Source: Candidatus Melainabacteria bacterium
Lineage (GTDB): Bacteria; Cyanobacteriota; Vampirovibrionia; Gastranaerophilales; Gastranaerophilaceae
Assembly (NCBI GenBank): GCA_003258735.1
Contig: QHME01000002.1
Coordinates: 1 to 64,000, forward strand
Direction: 5' to 3'
Length of the DNA: 64,000 bases
Shown here piece after piece: positions 25,393 through 34,751 of this stretch. Numbering within the stretch: the first letter of the stretch is position 1; each line of letters starts with the position of its first letter. Under the pieces are notes generated by a model. That model made no database searches and was not told the origin of the DNA. It saw only the letters and a list, made by a program, of their open reading frames with translations. The position numbers were made by a program, and so were the translations under genes.

Positions 25393-25617
25393 ATTGTTTC
25401 TCCCTATGTTCTTCTTAATTCCTAAAAATGCAATAATAAATTATAAAAAATTCTTAATTCCAATGCTGTTCGAGATTGAACAAGTTGATGGTAACATGGA
25501 TATTTTTTAAATACTAGCCACATGGCTAATATGTTTCTAAATATTTACAAGACTCAAAATAAATTTTGCAAAATTTTTACAAACCCAAAAGGCTGCCACA
25601 AACTTTTATTTTTCACA

Positions 25618-25623
25618 TATAAT
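25618..25623 (+). promoter_or_regulatory. -10 box of 25630 gene (leaderless type)
   Basis: TATAAT at 25618-25623, then exactly six bases to the ATG at 25630. No good -35 is seen. The 237-base gap 25393-25629 holds nothing else recognisable. Confidence 0.5.
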
Positions 25624-25629
25624 ACTTAT

Positions 25630-26448
25630 ATGCAAGGAATTGAGAAGGAACTGATTGAATTTTTCAAAAGTGTTGGGTTAGAGGTTCACACCTCGACAAA
25701 AGCTCGCGGACACCAAGGATTTTATATGCGCAAGCGTATTGATATCTCTAAAAATATTCCACAAAATCGAATTGTTCCGACCCTTTTGCACGAATTTGCT
25801 CATTATGTTCATTCTCAAATTGAACCTTTTATGGAAAAAACAGGCGGTTCATTAGAAAAACTCTTTGATTCTGATGAAGTTGCCATCTACGAAAATGAAT
25901 TGTTAGAAGTAACACATTTTGTAGACCCACAGTCAAAATTCGAGCGCTTGGAAGAACACAAGCAAAAAATCAAAGAAAAAATTTATAGCTATGAAGAAAT
26001 TATCAAAAATCGCTATCCGAAATTTTTACGCTCTAAAAAATTTAAAGAATTTGACAGATATATAAAAGGTTCAAATGCAAAATATTTATTGAAGTTCGAC
26101 AGGGTTAAACTTGTTAGCGGAATGTTTTTTAAAAAAACTGAAATTTTATCTATTGATAATATTGAAAAAGATTTTACCGATATGCCAAAAGAATTTGCTG
26201 CATATATTCGCCTAAAATCCTGTCAAAGACGTCAGTCTAGGGTTTCTTCAAGAATTAACCGATACAAAAAATATTATGCAAAACCAACAGAACTTTTTGC
26301 TAGATTTATAGAAGGGCTATACCTAAACCCCTATCAGGTAAAAAGCATAGCCCCTCAAACATATAAAAGATTTTTAGAACTTTTGCATGCCGAATATTAT
26401 CCGAATTTGCAAAAAGTTATATGTATAATTTACAGCCCAACAATGTGA
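25630..26448 (+). CDS. Hypothetical protein with HEFAH metallopeptidase-like motif
   Basis: A 272-residue protein. Residues about 50-65 read RIVPTLLHEFAHYVHSQIEP, a textbook HExxH zinc-peptidase motif (gluzincin/minimal M48-like or ImmA/IrrE-like), preceded by a beta strand (YMRKRIDISKNIPQN). The rest is helical and basic. The in-frame ATG at 25522 would add 36 residues that include no conserved feature; TATAAT six bases before 25630 argues for the shorter form. A zinc-dependent peptidase role is inference from the motif. Its 3' end overlaps the convergent zinc-finger gene by 19 bases. Confidence 0.7.
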   Translation: MQGIEKELIEFFKSVGLEVHTSTKARGHQGFYMRKRIDISKNIPQNRIVPTLLHEFAHYVHSQIEPFMEKTGGSLEKLFDSDEVAIYENELLEVTHFVDPQSKFERLEEHKQKIKEKIYSYEEIIKNRYPKFLRSKKFKEFDRYIKGSNAKYLLKFDRVKLVSGMFFKKTEILSIDNIEKDFTDMPKEFAAYIRLKSCQRRQSRVSSRINRYKKYYAKPTELFARFIEGLYLNPYQVKSIAPQTYKRFLELLHAEYYPNLQKVICIIYSPTM

Positions 26449-26948
26449 GAAAACAACTTATGAAGAAAAGTTCTCTTGCTTGGGTCAATTTGAGCATAAC
26501 GTCTGTCTTGTTCTGCTAATTCGACACCAACTTCCTTATAAACATATCTCAAAATATCTTCATCACGTTCATCATTATTTTGGTATTCTTGCCTGATTTT
26601 TTGTAATTCAGAGTTATCCAAAAATTTTCCGCCACAAGAATAGCAATCATCAACCTCTATTGCTTGATTTATGCTTGAATGATTTTTTACCATCTTAGCA
26701 CCGCAATTTGGACAAACTCTTGTCATTTCTTCATTCACTTTTGCAAATTTTTTACCTTGAACTTTTTCAAGAATTTTTGAAATGTCTTCATTGCTTTCAT
26801 CAAACATACCAAACTCTCTATTATCAAAATAAATTCCACCGCAACCATCTGTGCAAATATCTAGATTAATTCCGGCAGACGGAATAAAAACTTTTTCCAT
26901 CGTATTTCCGCAAGCGGGACATTTTATCGGTTTTAATGTATCTGCCAT
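26430..26948 (-). CDS. Zinc-finger (zf-TFIIB type) protein
   Basis: A 172-residue protein with two zinc-ribbon repeats: IKCPACGNTMEKV...LDICTDGCGGIYFDNREF (residues 9-50) and RVCPNCGAKMV...VDDCYSCGGKFLDNSEL (about 77-115). Each has the CPxC...C..CGG(I/K)(Y/F)(L/F)D pattern of the bacterial zf-TFIIB domain. The C-terminal 55 residues are helical and charged. Function of this family is unknown. The start is the ATG at 26948, behind AAAGGTGG, not the upstream ATG at 26963. Confidence 0.85.
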   Translation of the reverse strand: MADTLKPIKCPACGNTMEKVFIPSAGINLDICTDGCGGIYFDNREFGMFDESNEDISKILEKVQGKKFAKVNEEMTRVCPNCGAKMVKNHSSINQAIEVDDCYSCGGKFLDNSELQKIRQEYQNNDERDEDILRYVYKEVGVELAEQDRRYAQIDPSKRTFLHKLFSHIVGL

Positions 26949-27083
26949 TTTTCCACCTTTCATATATTATTCCACATTCCGAGTGTACCATTTTATCTGA
27001 TATTTGCATCATTCAGTCATATTATTTATTTTGCAATTGTAATTCTAAAAAAAATATTGTACAATGTATCCAAAGGTACGTTT

Positions 27084-28823
27084 ATGGTAGAAAGAGTTGT
27101 GAAAACAGAAAAAATTGAAAATTTAATTCATCTTGTACTTAATTTTATTGATGAAAAAGATTTTCACAAAGCAAAAGAACAGGCTGAAAAGGCATACAAA
27201 GTCGCACAAAAGAACAAATCAAACGAAGATATTTCAATCTGCATGAGTTTGATTGCTTTTTTGGATTACTCCGAAAATAAAGACTGCTGTCCTAAAGCGT
27301 TAGCTTTGCTAGAAGACAGTCGTTATATGGCACAGCGTTCAAACAGCGACACAGCCCTTTTGATAAACGAATTAGCACTCGGCAATATACATTTTGCACA
27401 AGATAGCAAAGATATCGCACTTATCCACTACAACAATGCCCTTAAACTTTCGACAGAAGAGGACAGATATTCTTTAGCAAACACTATCAACACAAGAATT
27501 AGACAGCTACAGAATAATATGGATTATTCACTGCCGACAAAAAGTGATCCTTTGGTTTCACTTGTTAAAATCAGCCGTTCAATCACAGCATTAACTGATA
27601 TTGACGAACTATTAAGAGTAATTGCAGAAGAAACCAAAAACGCAATTCAGGCTGACAGATGTACAGTGTTTCTTTGGGATAAAGATACGGATGAATTATG
27701 GTCAAAAGTTGCATTGGGTTTAGATTCCAGTCAAGAAATAAGGTTTCCTGCAGATAAAGGACTTGCAGGTTATGTTGTTAAAAAAGGCGAAACCGTTAAT
27801 ATTGTTGATGCTTACAACGACCCAAGATTTAATCCTGAAGTTGACAAAAAAACAGGCTACAGAACAAAAACAATTCTTTGTATGCCGATAATGAATAACA
27901 ACAAAGAAATTATCGGAGCATTTCAGGTAATTAACAAAATTGACGGTGTGTTTACTAAAAATGATGAGGATTTACTTATCGCAATTGGCGGAAGTGCAAG
28001 TATTGCATTAGAAAACGCTCAATTGTTCGATAAACAGCTCCAAATGTATCATGAGCAAAAACTTCTATTTGAAAGTTTTATTGATACTCTTGCTATGTCT
28101 ATTGATGCCAGAGACAAAATTACAGCAGGTCATTCAACTCGTGTCAGATTATATTCAACCCTTTTGGCTCAAGCTATCGGTATGCCGTCTAAAGAAATAA
28201 GCCTTCTTGAAAAAGCCGCTATATTGCACGATATCGGCAAAATCGGTATCCGAGATTCTGTTTTGCAAAAAGATGGCAAATTGACAGATGAAGAATACAA
28301 ACATATTCAAGAACATGTGCGAATTACCCACAATATCTTGAATAGAATTTATATGTCACAAGACTTTAGAGCTATTACTGAAATGGCAAGTTCTCACCAC
28401 GAGAAATGGGACGGAACAGGTTATTACAGGCACTTAAAAGGAGAAGAAATCACACTTGGCGGTCGAATTTTAGCCGTTGCAGATGTGTTTGATGCAATTA
28501 CTTCCAAACGTCACTATCGTGACAAAATGCCTATTGTAAATGTTATTGATATTTTGCTGAAAGGCAAAGACTCTCACTTTGAAGGACGTTTGGTTGACGA
28601 GTTCTTGGCAATTTCTGTACCAAAGATTATTAAAGTATTTTTATCAGAATCTCATGGCAAAATGAAAATTGAAGATGAAAAGTTGCTAAGACAATACAAT
28701 TTGCTTGATATATACAGAATTGGAACATCTGAAAATCAAACAGATAATGAAAAATATGTATATGACTTGTTCAACAGATACTATACAGGCGAAATCACAA
28801 AACAGGAGCAAGCCAATGAATAA
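27084..28823 (+). CDS. GAF and HD-GYP domain protein (c-di-GMP phosphodiesterase-like)
   Basis: A 579-residue signalling protein. Residues 1-140 are TPR-like helices; 165-315 a GAF domain (TDIDELLRVIAEETKNAIQADRCTVFLWD, PADKGLAGYVVKKGETVNI, KTILCMPIMN); 335-530 an HD-GYP domain (HSTRVRLYS, AAILHDIGKIGIRDSVL, SSHHEKWDGTGY, GGRILAVADVFDAITSKR). The usual GYP is GYY here, while the HD and the second HH pair are kept, so hydrolysis of c-di-GMP remains plausible. RBS AAAGG; TACAAT at 27060-27065 is a likely -10. It opens a six-gene operon; the next start overlaps its stop. Confidence 0.9.
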   Translation: MVERVVKTEKIENLIHLVLNFIDEKDFHKAKEQAEKAYKVAQKNKSNEDISICMSLIAFLDYSENKDCCPKALALLEDSRYMAQRSNSDTALLINELALGNIHFAQDSKDIALIHYNNALKLSTEEDRYSLANTINTRIRQLQNNMDYSLPTKSDPLVSLVKISRSITALTDIDELLRVIAEETKNAIQADRCTVFLWDKDTDELWSKVALGLDSSQEIRFPADKGLAGYVVKKGETVNIVDAYNDPRFNPEVDKKTGYRTKTILCMPIMNNNKEIIGAFQVINKIDGVFTKNDEDLLIAIGGSASIALENAQLFDKQLQMYHEQKLLFESFIDTLAMSIDARDKITAGHSTRVRLYSTLLAQAIGMPSKEISLLEKAAILHDIGKIGIRDSVLQKDGKLTDEEYKHIQEHVRITHNILNRIYMSQDFRAITEMASSHHEKWDGTGYYRHLKGEEITLGGRILAVADVFDAITSKRHYRDKMPIVNVIDILLKGKDSHFEGRLVDEFLAISVPKIIKVFLSESHGKMKIEDEKLLRQYNLLDIYRIGTSENQTDNEKYVYDLFNRYYTGEITKQEQANE

Positions 28824-30360
28824 AAAGCTGGTTATATCACTATTTTTAATAACATTGTATTCAAATCCCGTTCTTGCAATAGATATGAATGGAATCAGAC
28901 CTGTCAATCCGCTTGATAACAACCCTACAACATATCAAGAAGTTATAAGCCAGCCTGCTTATGATTTAAAACGCGGTTCATTGACAAAAAATTCTATCAA
29001 AAATCAATATACGATTGCAATGGATAAATTTATGCAGAGTAATGTGCGCTCTTCTTATCAAGATTTTAAAGTGTTAATAGATAACATCGTTCCAAATGAT
29101 TATGTTTATATGCGATTGACTCAAGAAATGGCTGCAATCGGATTTTTCTCATTGGCAGAACTTTCAATGTCCAAAATTCAAGATAATCAAATTTCGTCCC
29201 TCATAGAAGAAGATGTAAAAAACTATTATTTTCCAAATTATCAACTTACGCATAAAGACCAAATGTATTTGGCTGAAATATTTTCAAACATTATGTACAA
29301 CGACCAAAGTCAAGAAGCCACAAGTGAGTTGATGAAACAGACATCATTGTTGACAGATTCAGATTATGCAAATTATCTTGTAGCATTTGGAAGCATGAAA
29401 AATGGAGATATTAATCAAGCAGAAAAATCAATTGATACAGCAATAAATAAAAACCCTAAAAACCTAAACTACAAAAGGCTTAAAGCAGAAATTTATTCCC
29501 AATCAAACAAACCGCAAGATGGCGTTAAATATTTGAACGATTTGAACCAAAAAGACATCAATACAATCGTTTTTGATAAGGAATTACATTCATCTCAACA
29601 ATATATTTTGTATAAAGCCGCAAAAAATGATTATTGGAAAAAATATCACCTTGCGTATTATTATTATGACAAAGATGAATTAACCAAAGCAATACGTGTT
29701 TTGCAGACTTCAATTTCAGGGAAAAAGAACATAAATAAAGAAGTTTTCACACTAACTGCCAAAGTTTATTTTGATATGAAAGAATTTGAAAAAGCTCAAG
29801 ATTATGCGCTTAAAGCTGTAGATATTGAACAAAACCATCCTGAAGCTTTGATTATCTTGGGCAATATTGCAATGCGCAACGGAGACTTAAAATCAGCTGA
29901 AAACTATTTCAAAAAAGCAACCGCCAAAGATAATTCTCATGAGGCAGAAATAAAATTGGCACAAATTTATGAAAAACAAAATAATATAAAAAAAGCAAAA
30001 GATCTTTATTCAAAAGTGCTAAAAGTCAGTGATAAAGCCTATGAAGCATATTATCAAATGGCACTACTTGAAAAAGACAGGGAAGAAACTTATCTCAAAA
30101 AATCCATCGCTATTAATCCAAACTTTAAAGATGGATGGATTGATTTAGCAAGATTAGAGATAAACAAAGATTCCTATGACAAAGCAAAATATTATTTAAA
30201 TATCTCAAAATACATTGATGACAACGATTGCAGATATTATTACTACTTAGGATTAATTTTGAAAAACAAAGGTTTAACAGCAGAGGCAAACAAAAATTTT
30301 GAAAAGAGTTTGAATCTGAATCCAAATTACCAACCTGTGAAAGAGGAATTGCAAATATGA
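28816..30360 (+). CDS. Secreted TPR-repeat protein
   Basis: A 514-residue protein with signal peptide MNKKLVISLFLITLYSNPVLA and, from about residue 190 on, a run of tetratricopeptide repeats (for example FEKAQDYALKAVDIEQNHPEALIILGNIA, and the last, CRYYYYLGLILKNKGLTAEANKNFEKSL). It should lie in the periplasm or on the outer surface as a scaffold. The start is the ATG at 28816 (AGGAG eight bases before), overlapping the HD-GYP stop by eight bases; longer in-frame forms lack a signal peptide. Its stop overlaps the next gene by four bases. Confidence 0.85.
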   Translation: MNKKLVISLFLITLYSNPVLAIDMNGIRPVNPLDNNPTTYQEVISQPAYDLKRGSLTKNSIKNQYTIAMDKFMQSNVRSSYQDFKVLIDNIVPNDYVYMRLTQEMAAIGFFSLAELSMSKIQDNQISSLIEEDVKNYYFPNYQLTHKDQMYLAEIFSNIMYNDQSQEATSELMKQTSLLTDSDYANYLVAFGSMKNGDINQAEKSIDTAINKNPKNLNYKRLKAEIYSQSNKPQDGVKYLNDLNQKDINTIVFDKELHSSQQYILYKAAKNDYWKKYHLAYYYYDKDELTKAIRVLQTSISGKKNINKEVFTLTAKVYFDMKEFEKAQDYALKAVDIEQNHPEALIILGNIAMRNGDLKSAENYFKKATAKDNSHEAEIKLAQIYEKQNNIKKAKDLYSKVLKVSDKAYEAYYQMALLEKDREETYLKKSIAINPNFKDGWIDLARLEINKDSYDKAKYYLNISKYIDDNDCRYYYYLGLILKNKGLTAEANKNFEKSLNLNPNYQPVKEELQI

Positions 30361-31004
30361 AAAAAAACATACTAATTGTAGAAGACCACGAATTAACCAG
30401 ATTCGGACTAAAAACGACATTTGAAGATGTTGATTTTATCGGAGTTATTTATGAGGCAGCCTCTGCAGAAGATGCATTAGAAATTTTTAAAAATAATCAA
30501 ATCGATATCGTAATTATGGATTTGGGCTTGCCAAATATGAACGGCATTGATGCAGCAAAAGCAATCCATGATATGAATAAAGATACCAAAATCATCATTT
30601 TGACTTCGCACAATGATGAAAAAGAGGTTCTAAACAGCTTGAAAGCAGGCGCAAATGCTTATTGTTCAAAAGAAATAAATCTTCAAAGACTTGTTGAAGT
30701 TGTTCAATCCGTTGGAGATGGAGCTGCTTGGTTTGACCCAAGTATCGCACATATTGTTTTGCAAGCAAGCGCAAATTCTGAAATCGGTGAACCCAATGTT
30801 AATTACAAAGATTACGAATTGACAGCAAGAGAAGCGCAAATTTTAAAACTTATGACAGAAGGTTATAGCAATATGGAAATTGCACAACATCTTGTAATTA
30901 GTGTAAATACCACAAAAGCCCATGTTGCAAGTATTTTACAAAAATTAGAAGTTGATGATCGTTTACAAGCTGCACTAAAAGCTTTGAAATACAAAATTGT
31001 ATAG
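30357..31004 (+). CDS. Response regulator, NarL/LuxR family
   Basis: A 215-residue protein. The receiver domain (1-125) has EDHE, the phospho-acceptor in IVIMDLGLPNMNG (near Asp55), and Lys in CSKE. The LuxR-type helix-turn-helix (150-212) reads LTAREAQILKLMTEGYSNMEIAQHLVISVNTTKAHVASILQKL. No histidine kinase gene is nearby, so it is an orphan regulator. Start overlaps the TPR gene by four bases (ATGA), so it is translationally coupled to a secreted TPR protein and, beyond it, the HD-GYP protein. Confidence 0.93.
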   Translation: MKKNILIVEDHELTRFGLKTTFEDVDFIGVIYEAASAEDALEIFKNNQIDIVIMDLGLPNMNGIDAAKAIHDMNKDTKIIILTSHNDEKEVLNSLKAGANAYCSKEINLQRLVEVVQSVGDGAAWFDPSIAHIVLQASANSEIGEPNVNYKDYELTAREAQILKLMTEGYSNMEIAQHLVISVNTTKAHVASILQKLEVDDRLQAALKALKYKIV

Positions 31005-31013
31005 GTATTACTT

Positions 31014-31640
31014 ATGGCAGAATTAACTAAAATTTTATTAGTTGATGATAATCCCAAATTTTTGGAAGATGTTTTACCATTTTATGGCTATGAGGTAAAA
31101 TGCGCTCATAACGGTGTTGAATGTTTAGATATTCTAAACTCCGATGAGCTTTTTGACTTGGTACTGCTTGATATTATGATGCCCAAAATGGATGGGTGGG
31201 AAACATTAAAAAACATCCGCAAAACACCTATATGCAAAGATATTCCTGTTATTATGCTGACAGCAGTGAATGAAGACCAAAAGATGGTGACAGGATTAAA
31301 AATTGGGGCAGATGATTATATCGTCAAACCTTTTGTTTTGCCAAACCTGCTTGCAAGGATTGAAGCGGTTTTGAGGCGTTCAAGAACCATCCAAAACAAA
31401 AGCCAAAAGTCTAATGTTACAATAAATCAAATAAATCAATTTAATTCCTTGACTAGACGGGAAAAAGATGTTTTATTATTAGTTACGCAGGGTGAAAACA
31501 ACAAGTCTATTGCAGAAAAACTTGTTGTGAGCGAAATAACCGTAAAAAGTCACCTAAATAATATTTTCAAGAAATTGAACGTAAGTAATAGAACGCAGGC
31601 AGTTTTGCTTGCGATGCAAATGAATTTAGTAGAAAAATAA
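31014..31640 (+). CDS. Response regulator, receiver plus LuxR-type HTH
   Basis: A 208-residue protein. The receiver domain has VDDN, LVLLDIMMPKMDG and KPF (residues 1-120) and is nearer to the OmpR-type receiver than to its neighbour's; the C-terminal HTH (LTRREKDVLLLVTQGENNKSIAEKLVVSEITVKSHLNNIFKKL) is of LuxR type. The two adjacent regulators with similar HTH but different receivers suggest two inputs to related promoters. It begins nine bases after the previous stop. Confidence 0.93.
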   Translation: MAELTKILLVDDNPKFLEDVLPFYGYEVKCAHNGVECLDILNSDELFDLVLLDIMMPKMDGWETLKNIRKTPICKDIPVIMLTAVNEDQKMVTGLKIGADDYIVKPFVLPNLLARIEAVLRRSRTIQNKSQKSNVTINQINQFNSLTRREKDVLLLVTQGENNKSIAEKLVVSEITVKSHLNNIFKKLNVSNRTQAVLLAMQMNLVEK

Positions 31641-31661
31641 ATATATTTTAAGGAGATAAGA

Positions 31662-32192
31662 ATGTTAGATTACACAAAAGAAGAATTATTGTCCTTGATT
31701 GAAAATACCCCAGAGCAATTCAATGAATGGAAAAAAGATAAAGAAGATGTTGATTTAAGTGAAGTTGATTTCTCAAACATGATATTGAAAGACGTTGACT
31801 TTTCAGATGTAGATTTGAATTCAAGTTCTTTTTCTGATGGTAATCTATCATTAGTAAATTTTAGCGGAGCAGATTTAACCGCAGTAGATTTTACAAGAGC
31901 AGTTGTAACTGAGTGTGATTTTTCTGAATCTATTTTGACCGGTGCAGATTGCAGTTATGCAGAAATGACATATTGTAATTTTACCGATTGTGATATGGCA
32001 GGTACAGTTTTGTCAGAAACAGTCTTGACTAGTTCAGATTTATCTGCTGCCGAAAATTTAAATTCTGCAAGGTATGATAGTGACACCGTTTGGCCAGATG
32101 ATGATATGTTGCCGGAAGGTTTTGATGGCGCATATAAAGATGATTTATCTTCTTTAAAAGATGATGAAGATTCTACAATTGGTGATTACTAA
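31662..32192 (+). CDS. Pentapeptide-repeat protein, acidic
   Basis: A 176-residue protein. Residues 28-125 contain about 18 pentapeptide repeats of the A(D/N)LSX pattern (VDLSEVDFSNMILKDVDFSD, GADLTAVDFTRAVVTECDFS), which form a right-handed quadrilateral beta-helix. The C-terminus is very acidic (WPDDDMLPEGFDGAYKDDLSSLKDDEDS). Lysines and arginines are few. It lies between the response regulators and dapB with RBS AAGGAG. Pentapeptide proteins can mimic DNA or act as scaffolds; the role here is unknown. Confidence 0.85.
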   Translation: MLDYTKEELLSLIENTPEQFNEWKKDKEDVDLSEVDFSNMILKDVDFSDVDLNSSSFSDGNLSLVNFSGADLTAVDFTRAVVTECDFSESILTGADCSYAEMTYCNFTDCDMAGTVLSETVLTSSDLSAAENLNSARYDSDTVWPDDDMLPEGFDGAYKDDLSSLKDDEDSTIGDY

Positions 32193-32213
32193 TCAGAAAA
32201 AAGGAGTAGGAAA

Positions 32214-32963
32214 ATGATAAAAGTTGCAGTATGCGGCGCATTAGGCAGAATGGGTACTGAAGTATGTAATGCAGTTAAAGAGTCTGATGGGATGACTTTG
32301 AGCGCACAAATTGATATAGCAGGTGATTGCTACAAAACAATTGAAGATGCTCACAAAGCTTGTGATATTGATGTTTTAGTAGATTTTACACAACCAAAAT
32401 CTATATATGAAAATGCAAAATATTGCTTAAATAATGGTATAAAAATTGTAATTGGAACAACAGGTTTGAAAGATGAAGAAATTGAACACTTGAAAAAACT
32501 TTCAACAGAAAACAAAACAGGTTGCCTGATTGCTCCTAATTTTTCAACTGGTGCGGTTTTGATGATGATGTTTGCTCAAATGGCTGCAAAATACTTTGAC
32601 AATGCTGAAATTATTGAACTTCACCACAATCAAAAGAAAGATGCCCCATCAGGTACCGCAATAAAAACGGCTCAAATGATGTCAGAAGCAAAGGCTTCAT
32701 TTAAAAAAGGAAATTGTGCCGAAACTGAAACTATAGAAGGTTCTCGTGGTGGAACTTCTTATTCGGATATTCAAATTCATTCGGTTAGAATGCCTGGATT
32801 TATGGCATCACAAGAAGTTATTTTTGGCTCTTCAGGTCAAACACTAAAAATTCGTCACGATTCAACTGACAGAAAATGTTATATGGACGGAGTAATTATG
32901 GCTGTGAGACATGTTTTTGACAAAAATGACTTTATCTATGGATTAGATAATTTGATGAAATAA
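32214..32963 (+). CDS. dapB: 4-hydroxy-tetrahydrodipicolinate reductase
   Basis: A 249-residue enzyme of lysine/diaminopimelate synthesis that reduces hydroxy-tetrahydrodipicolinate with NAD(P)H. Motifs: VAVCGALGRMG (nucleotide binding, residues 3-13), VIGTTGLKDE, IAPNFSTGAVL, and the active-site ELHHNQKKDAPSGTA. Length is normal. RBS AAGGAG. It ends the signalling operon; a terminator follows at 33019. Confidence 0.95.
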   Translation: MIKVAVCGALGRMGTEVCNAVKESDGMTLSAQIDIAGDCYKTIEDAHKACDIDVLVDFTQPKSIYENAKYCLNNGIKIVIGTTGLKDEEIEHLKKLSTENKTGCLIAPNFSTGAVLMMMFAQMAAKYFDNAEIIELHHNQKKDAPSGTAIKTAQMMSEAKASFKKGNCAETETIEGSRGGTSYSDIQIHSVRMPGFMASQEVIFGSSGQTLKIRHDSTDRKCYMDGVIMAVRHVFDKNDFIYGLDNLMK

Positions 32964-33018
32964 TTTGAAAAGTTTAAGACCTCCTTCTTTAGGAGTTTAA
33001 CAGCTAGAATAAGTAAAA

Positions 33019-33044
33019 AAAAGCCCCACTTTTTAGTGGGGTTT
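33019..33044 (+). terminator. Terminator after dapB
   Basis: GCCCCACT and AGTGGGGT pair around a 4-base loop, flanked by A-run and T-run. The 629-base gap 32964-33592 otherwise holds an unremarkable AT-rich stretch (33050-33240), a mosaic repeat (33241-33502) and the clpP terminator. Confidence 0.85.
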
Positions 33045-33240
33045 AAAATTTGTCTAGGAATTAGGAATAGGAATAATTGTCTCTCTTTATTTAAACGGGA
33101 TTTTGTAAACTCTCTTAATATCTCTCGTGTCTATTTAATGTTTACATATATAATAAGTATATACAAAATATACAATTTCAAGACTTGTTATTTTTGTTAC
33201 AAAAGTTAATATATTCTTGTCCTTCTGACAAATCAATATT

Positions 33241-33502
33241 GTCATTCTGAAAGGATTAACAATCAAGGAGTGTAGCGACGTAGATTACTACCCTCTTCCA
33301 TAGAGAGGGTAGTCACCCTAAACACGTTTCAGGGTCTCAAATATAACACTTTTCACATAAGCCTAATATTGTTTAATTTGAGATTCCGAAACAGTCTTGG
33401 ATTATTGGCAGTTCGGACGGCTCAACGCAGTCCTCACTGGGACATGCTGGGTTCACTCCGTTCACACGGCGCACTTACCAAAATCCGCAGTTCGGAATGA
33501 CA
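33241..33502. repeat. Mosaic palindromic intergenic repeat, copy C
   Basis: GTCATTCTGAAAGG to GTTCGGAATGAC. Contains the inner unit in inverse orientation (33382-33502, diverged from copies A, E, G) next to a second module (ACCCTCTTCC...GAGAGGGT hairpin). Confidence 0.75.
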
Positions 33503-33532
33503 ATGCTTACTTTGTTTAACTTGAGATTCTCA

Positions 33533-33569
33533 CAAAAACAACAGGCGGCTTACTTCGTGAGCCGCCTGT
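33533..33569 (-). terminator. Terminator of clpP
   Basis: ACAGGCGGCT (33541-33550) pairs with AGCCGCCTGT (33560-33569); on the minus strand a T-run (33540-33533) follows. Confidence 0.9.
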
Positions 33570-33592
33570 ATGCAATTTTCTATACTTCAATC

Positions 33593-34204
33593 TTAATGAG
33601 TACGTTCAACCACTTTATCAATAAGTCCGTATTGACAAGCTTCTGCAGCTGATAAATAGTGGTCTCTTTCGCAATCTTCTTTTACTTTGTCATAAGGCTG
33701 TCCGGAATTTTCTGCCATAATTCCGATTAACATTTCTTTCATTCTTAAAATTTCTTTTGCCTCTAGTTCAATATCTGTTGCTTGACCTTGAGCACCGCCT
33801 AAAGGTTGGTGAATCATAATTCTTGCACTAGGTAGAGCCATTCTCTTACCTTTTGTACCTGCTGAAAGCAAAAACGCACCCATTGATGCTGCCTCACCAA
33901 GACAAATAGTTGAAACATCTGATTTAATAAGATTCATGGTGTCATAGATAGCCATACCAGCTGTAATTACACCACCAGGGCTGTTGATATATAGCATAAT
34001 ATCTTTTTCTGAGTTTTCGCTATCTAACAATAAAAGCTGTGCTACAACAGAGTTTGCAACATCATCGTCAATTTCTGTTCCTAAGAAAATAATTCTTTCT
34101 CTTAATAATCTTGAAAAAATATCAAATGAGCGTTCTCCGCGTGAAGATGCCTCAATTACTGTCGGAACATAACCCATTATTTTCATATATGTTTCTTGAT
34201 CCAT
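33593..34204 (-). CDS. clpP: ATP-dependent Clp protease proteolytic subunit
   Basis: A 203-residue serine protease. Catalytic residues are in [11 protein letters not shown] (Ser), [10 protein letters not shown] (His) and the [10 protein letters not shown] region (Asp); [18 protein letters not shown] is the oxyanion-proximal segment. It forms the 14-mer barrel with ClpX or ClpA, neither adjacent. RBS AAGGAG before the ATG. Length and motif spacing are standard. Confidence 0.96.
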   Translation of the reverse strand: MDQETYMKIMGYVPTVIEASSRGERSFDIFSRLLRERIIFLGTEIDDDVANSVVAQLLLLDSENSEKDIMLYINSPGGVITAGMAIYDTMNLIKSDVSTICLGEAASMGAFLLSAGTKGKRMALPSARIMIHQPLGGAQGQATDIELEAKEILRMKEMLIGIMAENSGQPYDKVKEDCERDHYLSAAEACQYGLIDKVVERTH

Positions 34205-34278
34205 TTTTGCTCTCCTTTTCTGATGAGATTATACTACAAAAATCCTTATCTGAATACACTGAGCGAATTATTTATTTT

Positions 34279-34593
34279 TTAGCAAGTGATTGCTTTAGTA
34301 ATTTTATAGATATCTTTGATTTTTTCAGGATTTTTGTTTAACATCTCCACAATCTCGTTCAACAATTTATCTGAACTTTGCAAATGCGCAAAAGTCATCA
34401 GTTCTTGCGGTTCAATTTCCAGCGCATTTATTAATTTTTCTAAGGTGTCTGAAGAGAAAAAGTTTTCACCAGTTTCTATATAACTAAGCGCATTTTGACT
34501 GATATCTAGCATTTCTGCGAGCTGTTCTTGCGAGAAATGTCTTGATTTTCGGAGTTCTTTAATCCTGTGACCGATTAGTTTTTTAATATTCAT
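34279..34593 (-). CDS. XRE-family transcriptional regulator
   Basis: A 104-residue protein. The HTH_3 domain (residues 6-62: IGHRIKELRKSRHFSQEQLAEMLDISQNALSYIETGE) is followed by a helical tail (LLNEIVEMLNKNPEKIKDIYKITKAI) like that of the 51871 gene. The ATG at 34593 begins the domain; a longer in-frame start at 34686 would add 31 residues without conserved features. It is divergent from the pilin-like gene at 34752, with 158 bases between. It likely regulates that gene and itself. Confidence 0.88.
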   Translation of the reverse strand: MNIKKLIGHRIKELRKSRHFSQEQLAEMLDISQNALSYIETGENFFSSDTLEKLINALEIEPQELMTFAHLQSSDKLLNEIVEMLNKNPEKIKDIYKITKAITC

Positions 34594-34685
34594 ACTCAAA
34601 TTTACCCTTTTATTAATATTAAGGTTTAAATTTTTATATATTAACAAATTGTAAATTATAAAAGTTTGATTAATATAACTAACCA

Positions 34686-34728
34686 TGATAAAATAGAATT
34701 AATAATGATAATTTACAGAATTTTATCA
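34686..34728. promoter_or_regulatory. Inverted repeat, candidate operator of pilin/XRE cassette
   Basis: TGATAAAAT (34686-34694) and ATTTTATCA (34720-34728) are perfect inverted 9-mers 25 bases apart. The right arm lies just before a TATAAT (34732-34737) that is the probable -10 of the pilin-like gene. Confidence 0.5.
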
Positions 34729-34751
34729 CGATATAATTGAAAGGTTGTTAT

